A stretch of 64,000 nt of DNA, from positions 3,348,001 to 3,412,000 of the forward strand of contig NZ_CP008953.1 in NCBI RefSeq assembly GCF_000732925.1, read 5' to 3'. A program made the position numbers and the translations under genes. Under the pieces are notes generated by a model. It worked only from the letters and a program-made list of their open reading frames with translations, searched no databases and was not told the origin of the DNA. Below are positions 18,425 to 26,828 of the stretch, one piece after another. The stretch comes from Amycolatopsis japonica (lineage in GTDB: Bacteria > Actinomycetota > Actinomycetes > Mycobacteriales > Pseudonocardiaceae). The number at the start of each line of letters is the position of its first letter. The first letter of the stretch is position 1.

Positions 18425-19333
18425 TCATCGGCTCACGGCGATTTCCCTTGTCACACTTGAGAGTTTCTCGGGATTGCGGACGTGGTAGGCGCCGGTGACG
18501 TAGCCGTTTTCGACCCGCACCGCCAGCACACCGTCGATCTCGCCGCCGATCCGGATGAGCAGGCCGGGTCCGCCGTTGACCTGGACCGGTTCGACGGTCC
18601 GTTCCGCCCCGCGTTTCCACCACCCGACGGCCAGCAGCCGCGCCACTTCGTCCGCGCCGACGACCGGCCGCGGCAGGGCGTGCTTGATCCCGCCACCGTC
18701 GCTGAGGGCGACGACGTCCGGCGCGAGGATGTCGAGCAGCCCCTGCAGATCACCGGTTTCCACCGCGGCCTGGAACGCCTGGAGCGCGGCCCGGTGCTCG
18801 GCCGGGGAGCCGGTGCCGCGCGGTTTGCGCGCGGCGACGTGGGCCCGCGCCCGATGAGCGATCTGCCGCACGGCGGCGGGAGTCTTGTCGACGGCCTGGG
18901 CGATTTCGTCGTAGTCGACGGCGAAAACCTCTCGTAGCACGAAGACCGCCCGCTCGGTCGGCGCGAGGGTCTCCAGCACGAGCAGCATCGCCATCGAAAC
19001 GCTCGCGGCCAATTCGACGTCCTCGGCCACGTCCGGTGTGGTCAGCAGCGGTTCGGGCAGCCACGGCCCGACGTAGGACTCCTTGCGGCGGCCGAGCGTC
19101 CGCAGGCGTTTGAGCGCCTGCCGCGTCGTGATCCGGACCAGGAACGCGCGCCGGTCCAGCACCGTGTCGAGTTCGACGCCAGACCAGCGCAGCCAGGTCT
19201 CCTGCAGGACGTCCTCGGCGTCGGTGGCCGAACCGAGCATCTCGTAGGCCACGGTGAACAGCAGATTGCGATGGGCCACGAACGTTTCGGTCGCCGGATC
19301 CAGGACGCCGGGTGTCTCGTGCTGTTCGCTCAT
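18425..19333 (-). CDS. ECF41-type RNA polymerase sigma factor (SigJ-like)
   Basis: A 302-residue sigma factor. Residues 1-180 hold ECF regions 2 and 4 (LGSATDAEDVLQETWLRW, then ALAPTERAVFVLREVFAVDYDEIA), and the C-terminal 130 residues form a SnoaL-like domain with GGGIKHALPRPVVGADEVARLL. This layout defines the ECF41 group, in which the fused domain replaces an anti-sigma factor. The group is known for sitting next to carboxymuconolactone decarboxylase, oxidoreductase or epimerase genes, as here. The ATG is chosen because it gives the normal N-terminus; an upstream start adds 33 residues. A TGTCACA-N16-GATC promoter-like site faces the gene. Confidence 0.88.
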   Translation of the reverse strand: MSEQHETPGVLDPATETFVAHRNLLFTVAYEMLGSATDAEDVLQETWLRWSGVELDTVLDRRAFLVRITTRQALKRLRTLGRRKESYVGPWLPEPLLTTPDVAEDVELAASVSMAMLLVLETLAPTERAVFVLREVFAVDYDEIAQAVDKTPAAVRQIAHRARAHVAARKPRGTGSPAEHRAALQAFQAAVETGDLQGLLDILAPDVVALSDGGGIKHALPRPVVGADEVARLLAVGWWKRGAERTVEPVQVNGGPGLLIRIGGEIDGVLAVRVENGYVTGAYHVRNPEKLSSVTREIAVSR

Positions 19334-19365
19334 CGCTGGTTTCCCCCGTTCGTGTTTGTCCCTAC

Positions 19366-19392
19366 GATCCCGGCCGCCGCCGGTTTGTGACA
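19366..19392 (-). promoter_or_regulatory. ECF41-type promoter of the sigma gene
   Basis: On the minus strand TGTCACA (19386-19392) is followed by 16 bases and GATC (19366-19369), 33 bases before the start codon. TGTCACA is the known -35 motif of ECF41 promoters. This would give autoregulation. Confidence 0.55.
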
Positions 19393-19426
19393 CCCGGGAG
19401 TGGTGGCCTGCGCCACACGGCGGACT

Positions 19427-19453
19427 TGTCACACCGGGCCTGCCGCCGGGATC
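19427..19453 (+). promoter_or_regulatory. ECF41-type promoter of the decarboxylase operon
   Basis: TGTCACA (19427-19433), 16 bases, then GATC (19450-19453), the exact mirror of the site on the other strand. It lies 44 bases before the carboxymuconolactone decarboxylase-like gene and is the expected target of the divergent ECF41 sigma factor. Confidence 0.6.
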
Positions 19454-19497
19454 TCTTGCTCGTCACCAAGCGACAGACGAGTGAGGAAGTCCCGATC

Positions 19498-19995
19498 ATG
19501 TCCACAACTTCGGCGAAGGGTCCGCGGTCGCGGATGCCCAATCCGCTCCCGTTCGTGCCCGAGCTGGCGGAAGTCGGCGCGGGCCTGCACAAGGTCATCA
19601 AGAACGGCACCATTCCCGCGACCACGGTCAGCCTGGTGCAACTGCGTGCCGGGCAGCTGCTCGGCAGCACGTATTTCGTCGTCCGTGAAACGCGCGTGCT
19701 GCGAGAGCTCGGTGAATCCGAGGAGCGGATCGCCTCCGTGGTCACCTGGCGCGACGCGACCTGCTTCACCGATGCCGAACGGGTCGCGCTGGAGCTGGGG
19801 GAAGCCGTGTTCACCGCCAGTCCGTCGGGGGAGCGCGTTCCCGACGAGCTGTACGCCAGGGCGTCCGCGCACTACGACGACAAGGCGCTCTGGACGCTCG
19901 TCATGGTCATCGCCCACATCGGGTTCTTCGCCCCCGCCGCGCTCATCGCGAAGCCGATCCCGGGGATGCCGCCCGGCCGCAACTACACCGACTGA
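19498..19995 (+). CDS. Carboxymuconolactone decarboxylase/AhpD-like protein lacking the CxxC pair
   Basis: A 165-residue protein of the carboxymuconolactone decarboxylase/AhpD fold, the usual partner of ECF41 sigma factors. The family core normally has two cysteines (CxxC) followed by a histidine in the helix after the LR(A/V)SQ region. Here that place reads LRAGQLLGSTYFVVRE, so both cysteines are missing and peroxidase or disulfide chemistry seems impossible. The following WRDATCFTDAERVALELGEAV region is normal. The ATG has GAGGAAG upstream and an ECF41-like promoter lies just before it. It begins an operon with the NAD(P)-binding gene. Confidence 0.8.
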   Translation: MSTTSAKGPRSRMPNPLPFVPELAEVGAGLHKVIKNGTIPATTVSLVQLRAGQLLGSTYFVVRETRVLRELGESEERIASVVTWRDATCFTDAERVALELGEAVFTASPSGERVPDELYARASAHYDDKALWTLVMVIAHIGFFAPAALIAKPIPGMPPGRNYTD

Positions 19996-20023
19996 CCTTC
20001 CACCTTCACGAAAGGCCTGAAAA

Positions 20024-20770
20024 ATGAGCAAATTCGCAGTGGCGGGAGCGACCGGGCGGCTGGGACGCCACGTCGTCGACGTCCTCACCGAACGCGCGCA
20101 CGAAGTCGTCCCGATGTCCCGGGCCACCGGCGTGGACATCATCACCGGTGAAGGGCTCGCCGAGGCGCTCACCGGGGTGGACGTCATCATCGACGTCGCT
20201 TCTTGGCACGCTTCCGACCAGGAGGCGGCGACGGAGTTCTTCCGTACCTCGGCCCGCAAGCTGCACGAGGAAGGCAGGCGGGCCGGAGTCGGCCTGATCG
20301 CCGCGGCGTCCATCATCGGCGTCGACAACGCCACCACCGGTTTCCTCGCCGCCAAGAAGGAGCACGAGGAGTTCCTCTCGGCCGGGCCGCTGCCGGTCCG
20401 TCTTCTGCGGGCGGCTCAGTTCCACGAGTTCGTGCTCCAGCTGCTCGACTGGCGGCGAGACGACGTCGCTTATGTGCCGGCTGTGCCCACTCAGCTCGTG
20501 GCTTGCCGCGCGGTGGCCGAGGAGCTGGCCGATCTTGCGGCCGCTCCGGCCGCATCGGGAGCTCCGATTCCGGAGATCGCCGGGCCACGCGAGGAGATCA
20601 TGGCGGAGGCGGCCCGGCTCGCCGGTGACGCCCGGGGGATCAAAGTCGTCGGCATCGACGCGGCGGACGTGCCCGACGGCGAGATCGCCGCCAAGGGCGG
20701 GTTCCTGCCCGGCCCGCACGCCAAGCTGGCCGGCCCCACCTTCCAGGAGTGGCTCGAAACCGGTTCCTGA
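20024..20770 (+). CDS. NAD(P)-binding atypical SDR/epimerase-like protein
   Basis: A 248-residue Rossmann-fold protein of the NmrA/atypical SDR type. The N-terminal GATGRLGRHV motif (residues 8-17) binds NAD(P); IIDVASWHASDQEAATEFF and SAGPLPVRLLRAAQFHEFV are typical of the family often annotated as epimerases or NADH-flavin reductases. It starts 28 bases after the decarboxylase-like gene and belongs to the ECF41 regulon by position. The substrate is unknown. Confidence 0.82.
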   Translation: MSKFAVAGATGRLGRHVVDVLTERAHEVVPMSRATGVDIITGEGLAEALTGVDVIIDVASWHASDQEAATEFFRTSARKLHEEGRRAGVGLIAAASIIGVDNATTGFLAAKKEHEEFLSAGPLPVRLLRAAQFHEFVLQLLDWRRDDVAYVPAVPTQLVACRAVAEELADLAAAPAASGAPIPEIAGPREEIMAEAARLAGDARGIKVVGIDAADVPDGEIAAKGGFLPGPHAKLAGPTFQEWLETGS

Positions 20771-20781
20771 CCTACTTACAG

Positions 20782-20795
20782 TATGTTCAGAACAT
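20782..20795 (+). promoter_or_regulatory. -10 box and overlapping ATGTTC-A-GAACAT palindrome
   Basis: TATGTT (20782-20787) lies six bases before the ATG at 20794, the spacing expected for a leaderless actinobacterial transcript. ATGTTC-A-GAACAT (20783-20795) is a perfect inverted repeat covering both the -10 box and the start codon, so a repressor bound here would block initiation. Confidence 0.4.
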
Positions 20796-21618
20796 GGTGA
20801 AAATGAGCGAGGTGCTCCGAAAGGACGGCTACGAGCTGCGGTACGGCGATCTGGCGGGGGAGCGGCGGCCCGTCGTCTTCACCCACGGCGCCGGGATGGA
20901 TCACCGGATGTTCGACGCGCAGGCGCACGCCCTGCACGACGCCGGTCATCGGGTGATCAGCTGGGATCAACCCGCTCATGGGGAGTCGAGCCTCCTGCCG
21001 GGCACGCGGTTCAGCGCGGCTCTCGCGCTCGACTCCCTCCACTCGCTCCTCGACCACCTCGGGCTCGAACGCCCGGTCCTGATCGGACACTCACTCGGCG
21101 GGAATCTCTCCCAAGCGCTCGTCCGCCGTTTCCCGGACCGCGCTTCGGGCCTCATCGTCGTGGATTCGACGTGGAACGAAGGCCCGCTGACCGCCGCCGA
21201 ACGGCTTCTGCTGAAACTCGCCGCGCCCTCACTGGCGCTCATCCCCGCCGGGCGTTTGCCGGGACTCATGGCCCGCGCGTCCGCCGTGACCCCGGCGGGG
21301 ATCGCCGAATGCGAGGCGACGTTCGCGCGGATGCCCAAACGCGTCTTCCTCGACGTCTGGCGGGCCACGGTGTCGCTCGTCGACCCGGATCCGGGCTACC
21401 GCACGCCCGTTCCGCTCGCCCTCGTTCGTGGTGAAGACGACCGCACCGGCAACATCGCGACCGCGATGCCCCGCTGGGCGAAGGCCGAAGGCGTGGCCGA
21501 ACACGTCATCCCCGGTGCCGGGCACGTCGTCAGCGCGGACGCGGGGGAGGCGACCACCAAGATCATCGCGGCCATCGTCGAGGGCTGGAGTGCACCGGGT
21601 CCCGCGTGCCTCCCCTAG
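20794..21618 (+). CDS. Alpha/beta hydrolase
   Basis: A 274-residue alpha/beta hydrolase. The nucleophile serine is in GHSLGG (S100), the oxyanion region is THGAGMD near residue 30, a DQPAHGES motif follows, and the acid and base are the aspartate of RGEDDRT and the histidine of IPGAGHVV. The enzyme should be a cytoplasmic serine esterase, lactonase or peptidase-like hydrolase; the substrate is unknown. The ATG is chosen because a -10-like box sits six bases upstream; starts at 20749 or 20803 are also possible. It follows the ECF41 operon by 23 bases but seems to have its own promoter. Confidence 0.85.
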   Translation: MVKMSEVLRKDGYELRYGDLAGERRPVVFTHGAGMDHRMFDAQAHALHDAGHRVISWDQPAHGESSLLPGTRFSAALALDSLHSLLDHLGLERPVLIGHSLGGNLSQALVRRFPDRASGLIVVDSTWNEGPLTAAERLLLKLAAPSLALIPAGRLPGLMARASAVTPAGIAECEATFARMPKRVFLDVWRATVSLVDPDPGYRTPVPLALVRGEDDRTGNIATAMPRWAKAEGVAEHVIPGAGHVVSADAGEATTKIIAAIVEGWSAPGPACLP

Positions 21619-21627
21619 ACTTCGGCG

Positions 21628-22692
21628 GTGATCGCATCATGGGGGCTCGACGGCGCGCTCGAAATCGGGATCGCCGCGTTCTGCGCGGGCGAAGAACCGC
21701 CGAGCGACGACGTGTTCTGGGAACGGCTGACCGGCGCGGGAGTGGAGCCGTGGCTGGCCGAGCGGCTGCTCGTCTTTTTGCCGATGGCCTACGTCCGGCG
21801 ATTGCTGCCGGACGTCACGTATCCGGACACCGTGCGCGACTCCCGCGGGCAGGTCTTCCTCGCACAGGAGCCGGTCTTCGTGGCGGCGTACGAGCGTGCC
21901 CAGTACGCGACCCGTGCGGAATTCGAGCGGATCGCGTTCCGCAGCAGCACGTTCGCCGTGATCAACGAGGCGCTGAACGCCGGATCGCAGCTCGCGGACC
22001 TGGAACTCGGCGAACCCGTGTTGTTCAAGGATCTGGAACCGGTCGTCGAGGGCGACGGCGGTGTGCCTTCACCACAAGCGGTATACGAGTCTTTGCTCAG
22101 CGAGCACGGCGTCCTGCTGGGCGATGACGCTCGTGTCGATACGAAACTCGTCGTGCACCCCACCTCGGAAGGCAAGGTGATGGCTCAGGTCGACTTCGCC
22201 GTGTCGCATCCCGCGCTGGCCGAGCCGTGGCTCGTCGAGAGCTTCGCCGGGTTCGGCACCACTTGGCGTGAAGCGATCGGCCAGGCGGTGAACAAGTTCA
22301 GCCTCGGGTCGTTGCATCCGATGGTCAACGGGTTGCTGTCGCCCGGCGCCGCGGCCGATCAGGTCGACCGCGAGCGGTACGACCATCCGGACGGTCCGTT
22401 CGAACTGGTGCTGGGTGCGCAGATCACCCTGTTCGCCGAGAACGTGCCTTCCGTCGAACCGTTGCTCGACCGGTTGCTGGAAGCGTTGCGCGCGGAGAAG
22501 CTCAGCCGGAAGGTGCACGGGCTCCGGTTGTTCGTCGCGCACAACGAGGGCGCGTTGCTGAACAACGAAGTCCTGCTGGACAGCCGACCGTGGTCCGGCG
22601 GTGAAGCGGTGGTGGCGGATCATCCGGCGCTGGTCGCCGAGGGACGGGTCGCGACGCGGGTGTTCGGGTTACTCGTGCCCATCGACGCCTAG
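21628..22692 (+). CDS. Hypothetical protein, DUF6348-like
   Basis: A 354-residue soluble acidic protein with no signal peptide or membrane segment. Its C-terminal half, with TTWREAIGQAVNKF and LFVAHNEGALLNNEVLLDS, recalls the DUF6348 family. No function is known. The GTG start lies 10 bases after the hydrolase stop, so cotranscription is likely. Its TAG and the TAG of the convergent MFS gene share the sequence CTAG. Confidence 0.65.
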   Translation: MIASWGLDGALEIGIAAFCAGEEPPSDDVFWERLTGAGVEPWLAERLLVFLPMAYVRRLLPDVTYPDTVRDSRGQVFLAQEPVFVAAYERAQYATRAEFERIAFRSSTFAVINEALNAGSQLADLELGEPVLFKDLEPVVEGDGGVPSPQAVYESLLSEHGVLLGDDARVDTKLVVHPTSEGKVMAQVDFAVSHPALAEPWLVESFAGFGTTWREAIGQAVNKFSLGSLHPMVNGLLSPGAAADQVDRERYDHPDGPFELVLGAQITLFAENVPSVEPLLDRLLEALRAEKLSRKVHGLRLFVAHNEGALLNNEVLLDSRPWSGGEAVVADHPALVAEGRVATRVFGLLVPIDA

Positions 22693-24014
22693 TGCAGGTC
22701 GGCTCCACGGGTTTCGGCGCTGAGGAGCAGGGCGACGACGGTGACGGCGATCGTCCCCACGAGGTACAGCACGACCGCCGTGGGGCCCTGCTTTTCGGCC
22801 AGCCACACCGCGATGAGCGGCGCCGGCGCACCGGCGATGATCGAAGATCCTTGGAAGACCAGGGAAGCGCCGGCGAAACGGCGGCGCGTCGGGAAGAGTT
22901 CGGCGATCCAAGCCGCTTCCGGCCCGGCGAGGAGCCCGTGCAGCGCGGCGCCGACGCCGACACCGAGATACAGCAGAGGCAGCGCGTCGGCCTGGACGAT
23001 CGCGAAGAAGACCGGCGCCCAGGCCGCGAGACCGAGCGCGGGGACCAGCATCGCGGTGCGCCGCCCGACGCGGTCGGACCAATGGCCGCCGGCGAGCATC
23101 CCCGCGAATTGCAGCAGCGACCCGATGGCGACGGCGAGGAGCACGTCGGCTTTGTCGTAGCCGAAAGTCTTTGTGGCGTAAGCGACCACGAAGACGGTGT
23201 AGACGTAGAAGGCCACGTTTTCGCCCAGCCGCACGCCGAGACCGCGCAGGACGGGACCGGGGTGGGCGAGCGTTTCGAGGATGCTCGACCGCTCGCGGAC
23301 GGTCTCCGCGGAAGCCGAGGCCCGTGCCTGCGCTTCCTGGAACACCGGGGATTCGTCGATGCGGCGCCGGATCCAGAAGCCGATGGCCAGGAGCGGGATA
23401 GCGAACAGGAACCCGACTCGCCAGCCCCACTGGTCGAAGGCGTTGTCGGGGAGGATCAAGGCGATCCCGCCGACCACGGCCGTGGCCAGCACCGTGCCCA
23501 GAGGCGCTCCCGCCTGCGGCCACGCCGACCAGAACCCACGCCGTTTCGGACTCCCGTATTCGCTGACCATCAGCACCGCCGCGCCGAACTCGCCGCCGAG
23601 GGCGAATCCCTGGATCAGCCGCAGCACGACGAGCGAGATCGTCGCCCCGATCCCGACCTGCGAATAGGTGGGGAGCAGCCCGATCGCGGAGGTCGACAGC
23701 CCGAGTAGCAGGAAAGTGGTCACCAGCATGGGTTTGCGCCCGAGGCGGTCGCCGAGATGCCCGAAGACGATGCCGCCGATCGGGCGGGCGACGAAGCCGA
23801 GCCCCTGCGTCGCCAGCGCGAGCAGCAACTGGGCGAATCCGTTGCCACCGGGGAAGAACAGCGGGCCGAGCACGGTGGCCGCCAAGATCCCGTAGAGCGC
23901 GAAGTCGTACCACTCGAGCACGGCGCCCGCGGTACTGCCCGCCAGGACCCGCCGGAACGCCGACCGGCTGACACTCGAATCGGCCGTCGCGCGCGAGGCG
24001 GGCACGTTCGTCAC
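22689..24014 (-). CDS. MFS permease, metabolite:proton symporter type
   Basis: A 441-residue major facilitator with 12 predicted helices. The N-terminus has AVLEWYDFALYG, typical of the metabolite:H+ symporter subfamily (ProP, ShiA, KgtP, citrate transporters), and GHLGDRLGRKPML is the loop 2-3 signature; LRLIQGFALGGEFGAA follows. It should import a carboxylate, betaine or shikimate-like compound with protons. The GTG start has GAGGAG about six bases upstream; longer versions of the frame run into the divergent reductase gene. The substrate cannot be named. Confidence 0.87.
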   Translation of the reverse strand: MTNVPASRATADSSVSRSAFRRVLAGSTAGAVLEWYDFALYGILAATVLGPLFFPGGNGFAQLLLALATQGLGFVARPIGGIVFGHLGDRLGRKPMLVTTFLLLGLSTSAIGLLPTYSQVGIGATISLVVLRLIQGFALGGEFGAAVLMVSEYGSPKRRGFWSAWPQAGAPLGTVLATAVVGGIALILPDNAFDQWGWRVGFLFAIPLLAIGFWIRRRIDESPVFQEAQARASASAETVRERSSILETLAHPGPVLRGLGVRLGENVAFYVYTVFVVAYATKTFGYDKADVLLAVAIGSLLQFAGMLAGGHWSDRVGRRTAMLVPALGLAAWAPVFFAIVQADALPLLYLGVGVGAALHGLLAGPEAAWIAELFPTRRRFAGASLVFQGSSIIAGAPAPLIAVWLAEKQGPTAVVLYLVGTIAVTVVALLLSAETRGADLH

Positions 24015-24210
24015 TTTCGCTCCTCGTCTTCGGCCGATTCCGCCGAGGCGTCCGATAATCGGACAGCCTGAGACGCTATCCGGACACGTAGGAACATAGA
24101 CCGCGTCGGCTGGATCGCGCAATCGCCGATGTCGAGATGGCCGGGCCGGCTCCGACTCTTCGATGAACGCGCCCGGATCGCGGCGCCACGGAGACGAAGG
24201 AGGCCTTGCG

Positions 24211-24771
24211 ATGAGCAAGGTGGTGCTGGACGTATCGATGTCGCTGGACGGTTTCACCGCCGGGCCGAACGTGCGGGCCGACGAGCCGATGGGGGACGGC
24301 GGCGAACGGCTGCACGAGTGGATGGCGGGCGAGGGAGCCGACGCCCGTGCCGTCGAGGAGGTGAACGCGATCGTCGGGGCCACCGTCATCGGGCGGCGCA
24401 CCTTCGACCTCGGCCTGCGTCCGTGGGGCGGTACGCCGTGGCCCGGCGTGCCGAGTTTCGTGGTGACCCACCGGATCGAGGAAGACTTCCGCGGCGACAA
24501 CGGCGGGACGTTCTCCTTCGACGGACTGGAGGCCGCGGTCCGGCGGGCCACGGAAGCCGCGGGAGACAAGGATGTCCTGGTAATGGGCGCGGACGTCGCC
24601 GGGCAACTGCTCGGCGCGGGCCTGCTCGACGAGGTCCATCTCCACATCGCCCCGGTGCTGCTGGGGCAGGGGACCGGGCTGTTCGGCGGGCGCGCCGGCG
24701 AGTTGGTGCCGAAGGGTGAACCTGTCGCGGGGGTCGCGACTCACCTGCGATTTCGGGTCGCCGGACGTTGA
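24211..24771 (+). CDS. Dihydrofolate reductase family (RibD C-terminal-like) protein
   Basis: A 186-residue protein of the RibD C-terminal/dihydrofolate reductase-like family (SMSLDGFTAGPN at the N-terminus, VIGRRTFDLGLRPWGG, and LLDEVHLHIAPVLLGQG at the end). These proteins bind NADPH but most have no proven substrate. The ATG follows AAGGAGG. The gene is divergent from the MFS permease and convergent with an acetyltransferase, separated from it by a strong hairpin. A second member of the family lies at 61625-62224. Confidence 0.85.
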   Translation: MSKVVLDVSMSLDGFTAGPNVRADEPMGDGGERLHEWMAGEGADARAVEEVNAIVGATVIGRRTFDLGLRPWGGTPWPGVPSFVVTHRIEEDFRGDNGGTFSFDGLEAAVRRATEAAGDKDVLVMGADVAGQLLGAGLLDEVHLHIAPVLLGQGTGLFGGRAGELVPKGEPVAGVATHLRFRVAGR

Positions 24772-24798
24772 CGATCAGGTCCGTGAAGGCCTTCCCAA

Positions 24799-24853
24799 GT
24801 ACGTGAAGGCCCCCTTCACTGCGTCTAGCGCAAGGAAGGGGACCTTCACGTAC
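24799..24853. terminator. Bidirectional terminator
   Basis: A 19-bp stem with one mismatch (GTACGTGAAGGCCCCCTTC against GAAGGGGACCTTCACGTAC) closes a 17-base loop between two convergent genes. Just before it, 24779-24793 repeats the GTCCGTGAAGGCCTT found at the ends of the MITE-like elements. Confidence 0.7.
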
Positions 24854-24863
24854 AGCCGTCACC

Positions 24864-25322
24864 TCAGCGACCGCAGCGATCCACCCGTTCCCACGGCCAA
24901 TCCGAGACGAGCCAGCGTGCGACGGCGTCGGCGAGCACGGCATCCAGCTCCGCTTCGTCGGCCCGGACCCAGGACTGCACCGTGACGTCCCAGTCCTCGG
25001 AGGCCGTGGGATACAGGTAGACGCAACCGATGACGTCGCCGTCGGCCGGGCTGAGGACGGTGAACGTGAAGCCTTTGTGTCGCGCGAAGTCTTCGGCGTG
25101 GCGGCGCAGGTCGGCGAGGTTCTCGTCGAGGGTCATGCCGTCGCGCGGCGGCCAGTCGCCGTCGGGATAGCCGGGAGTGGAGCGGATGTGCTCGATACTC
25201 GACGTCCAGGCGGCATGGTCGGCCGAATTGTGTTCCGGTCCCAAGGGTTCGAGGCGGAACTCGTCGGTGACGAGCGCGGTCGGCGGGACGAAACCGGCTG
25301 GTACGAAAGCATCCGCGGGCAT
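24864..25322 (-). CDS. GNAT-family N-acetyltransferase-like protein
   Basis: A 152-residue protein with the strand and helix order of a GNAT acyltransferase: TDEFRLEPLGPEH at the N-terminus, FTFTVLSPADGDVIGCVYLYP in the middle and WDVTVQSWVRADEAEL towards the end. The usual acetyl-CoA loop (Q/RxxGxG/A) is not clear, so activity is uncertain. It is read convergently with the RibD-like gene. The start could be any of the early codons; the first ATG is taken. Confidence 0.7.
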   Translation of the reverse strand: MPADAFVPAGFVPPTALVTDEFRLEPLGPEHNSADHAAWTSSIEHIRSTPGYPDGDWPPRDGMTLDENLADLRRHAEDFARHKGFTFTVLSPADGDVIGCVYLYPTASEDWDVTVQSWVRADEAELDAVLADAVARWLVSDWPWERVDRCGR

Positions 25323-25406
25323 GGTCGGGACCGTAGTGGCAGATCAGGCCGATCGCACTCAAGTTTCGCGCTTGCCGTCGTGCCGTGGGCGGTCCAGCAT
25401 GATCGG

Positions 25407-26825
25407 GTGTCAGACGAGGGGATGGAGCAGCGCCTGCTCGACGCGGTCCGCGAAGGCGAGGTGCTCGACCTGACCGGTGGCAGAAGGGTCGACCCGGCCG
25501 AGATGCCGTCGTGGGGAAGCAGCCGCACCGTCTCCGCGGCGCTGATCCGTGACCTGGTCCGGGGCCGCCGGGACGTCGAAATGGACCCACACGGGCTGCG
25601 GCTGCGCGGGGCGCGGATCACCGGCCGCCTCGATCTGGCGAACATCGCCGGCGAGAGGCGGGTCGAGCTGGTCGACTGCTTTCTCCCCGACGGCCTGGAC
25701 CTGCGCGACGGCCGCCTGCCGGGGCTGGTGCTGGACCGGTCCCGCTTCGGGCATTCCGCGCAGGATCCGCCGGTGGACGCCGAAAGGTTCACCACTTCGG
25801 CGATGACGATGAAGGGTGTGGTCGTGAACGCCCGCACTCCGGCCGGTGCGGTCCGGTTGCGCGGGGCCCATCTCGGGGTGCTGGAATGCGATGGGGCGCG
25901 GCTGGAGAACACGTCCGGGCCCGCCCTGCAGGCCGACCGGCTGCACGTCGATCACGGCGTGTTCCTGCGCGCCGGATTCCGGGCCACCGGCGCGGTCCAA
26001 CTGGTCGACGCCCACGTCGGCTTGCTCGATTGCGATGGCGCGTGGCTGGAGAACCCGGACGGGCCCGCCTTGTACGCCGACGGTCTGAAGGTCGACCGGG
26101 CCGTGTTCCTGCGCGCCGGGTTCCGGGCCACCGGCACCGAACCCGCCGTGATCCGGTTGAACGGGGCGTCGATCGAGGGCTCGCTGTGGTTGGACACCAG
26201 CGAGGTGACCCGGTCGGATCAGGCGTCGGGGGCTCTGATCGATATCGCCGAGACGACCTACGGAGACCTTCCGGAGCAGTTCGGTTTGTCCCGGTGGCTG
26301 GAGCTGTTGCGTGCCCGTACGCCCGGCTACGCCGCCCAGCCCTATCAGCAGTTGGCCGCCGTCCACCGCGCGGCGGGCCACGACGCCGAAGTGCGGGACA
26401 TCCTGATGGCGCAACGGCGTGATCAGATCCGCCGCGGCGGGCTTCGGTGGCACGACCGGATGTGGGCCCGGTTCACCGGGCTGGCCCTCGGCTTCGGCTA
26501 TCAACCCTGGCGGGCACTGCTGCTGTTGTTCACCGTCCTCGCCGGTTCGGTCGTGCTGGCCCTCGTCCTCGGCGGGCAGGGCGGCCTGGCGCACACCGCG
26601 CGCGCGAGCGCACCGGCGACGCCATGCGCTGTCGTGGAACGGATAGGGGTGGGGCTGGATCTCGGGCTGCCACTGGTCAAGACGGGAGCGCGGGAGCTGT
26701 GCGCCCCCACCGGCACCGCCACCGGGCAGGCCCTCACCGTCGCGGGCTGGGCCCTGCAGCTGGCGGCGTGGGCGTCGGCGACCCTGTTCATCGCGGGTTT
26801 CACCGGCGCCGTCCGGAAGACCTGA
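25407..26825 (+). CDS. Beta-helix (pentapeptide-like) protein with C-terminal membrane segments
   Basis: A 472-residue protein of an actinobacterial family often labelled membrane-associated oxidoreductase without evidence. The first 270 residues form a right-handed beta-helix-like domain with repeated LRGARITGRLDL-type strips. Two 48-residue units around residues 150-245 are almost identical (VFLRAGFRATG ends each), and the 144-bp DNA repeat is visible at 25959 and 26103. The C-terminus has two hydrophobic helices (about 370-392 and 445-467), so the helix probably sits on the inner membrane face. GTG 25407 and ATG 25422 are both possible starts. Function is unknown. Confidence 0.75.
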   Translation: MSDEGMEQRLLDAVREGEVLDLTGGRRVDPAEMPSWGSSRTVSAALIRDLVRGRRDVEMDPHGLRLRGARITGRLDLANIAGERRVELVDCFLPDGLDLRDGRLPGLVLDRSRFGHSAQDPPVDAERFTTSAMTMKGVVVNARTPAGAVRLRGAHLGVLECDGARLENTSGPALQADRLHVDHGVFLRAGFRATGAVQLVDAHVGLLDCDGAWLENPDGPALYADGLKVDRAVFLRAGFRATGTEPAVIRLNGASIEGSLWLDTSEVTRSDQASGALIDIAETTYGDLPEQFGLSRWLELLRARTPGYAAQPYQQLAAVHRAAGHDAEVRDILMAQRRDQIRRGGLRWHDRMWARFTGLALGFGYQPWRALLLLFTVLAGSVVLALVLGGQGGLAHTARASAPATPCAVVERIGVGLDLGLPLVKTGARELCAPTGTATGQALTVAGWALQLAAWASATLFIAGFTGAVRKT

Positions 26826-26828
26826 CGC

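Noticed and set aside
18449-18455. TGTCACA, an ECF41-type -35 motif, at the end of the sigma gene
   Set aside because: It lies inside the coding region of the sigma factor on the opposite strand, has no GATC at the N16 spacing (GATT at best) and no gene follows on that strand.
25846-26130. Possible short tandem repeats or CRISPR-like array
   Set aside because: The repeats are in frame (144 bp, 48 codons) and belong to a beta-helix protein; there are no spacers.
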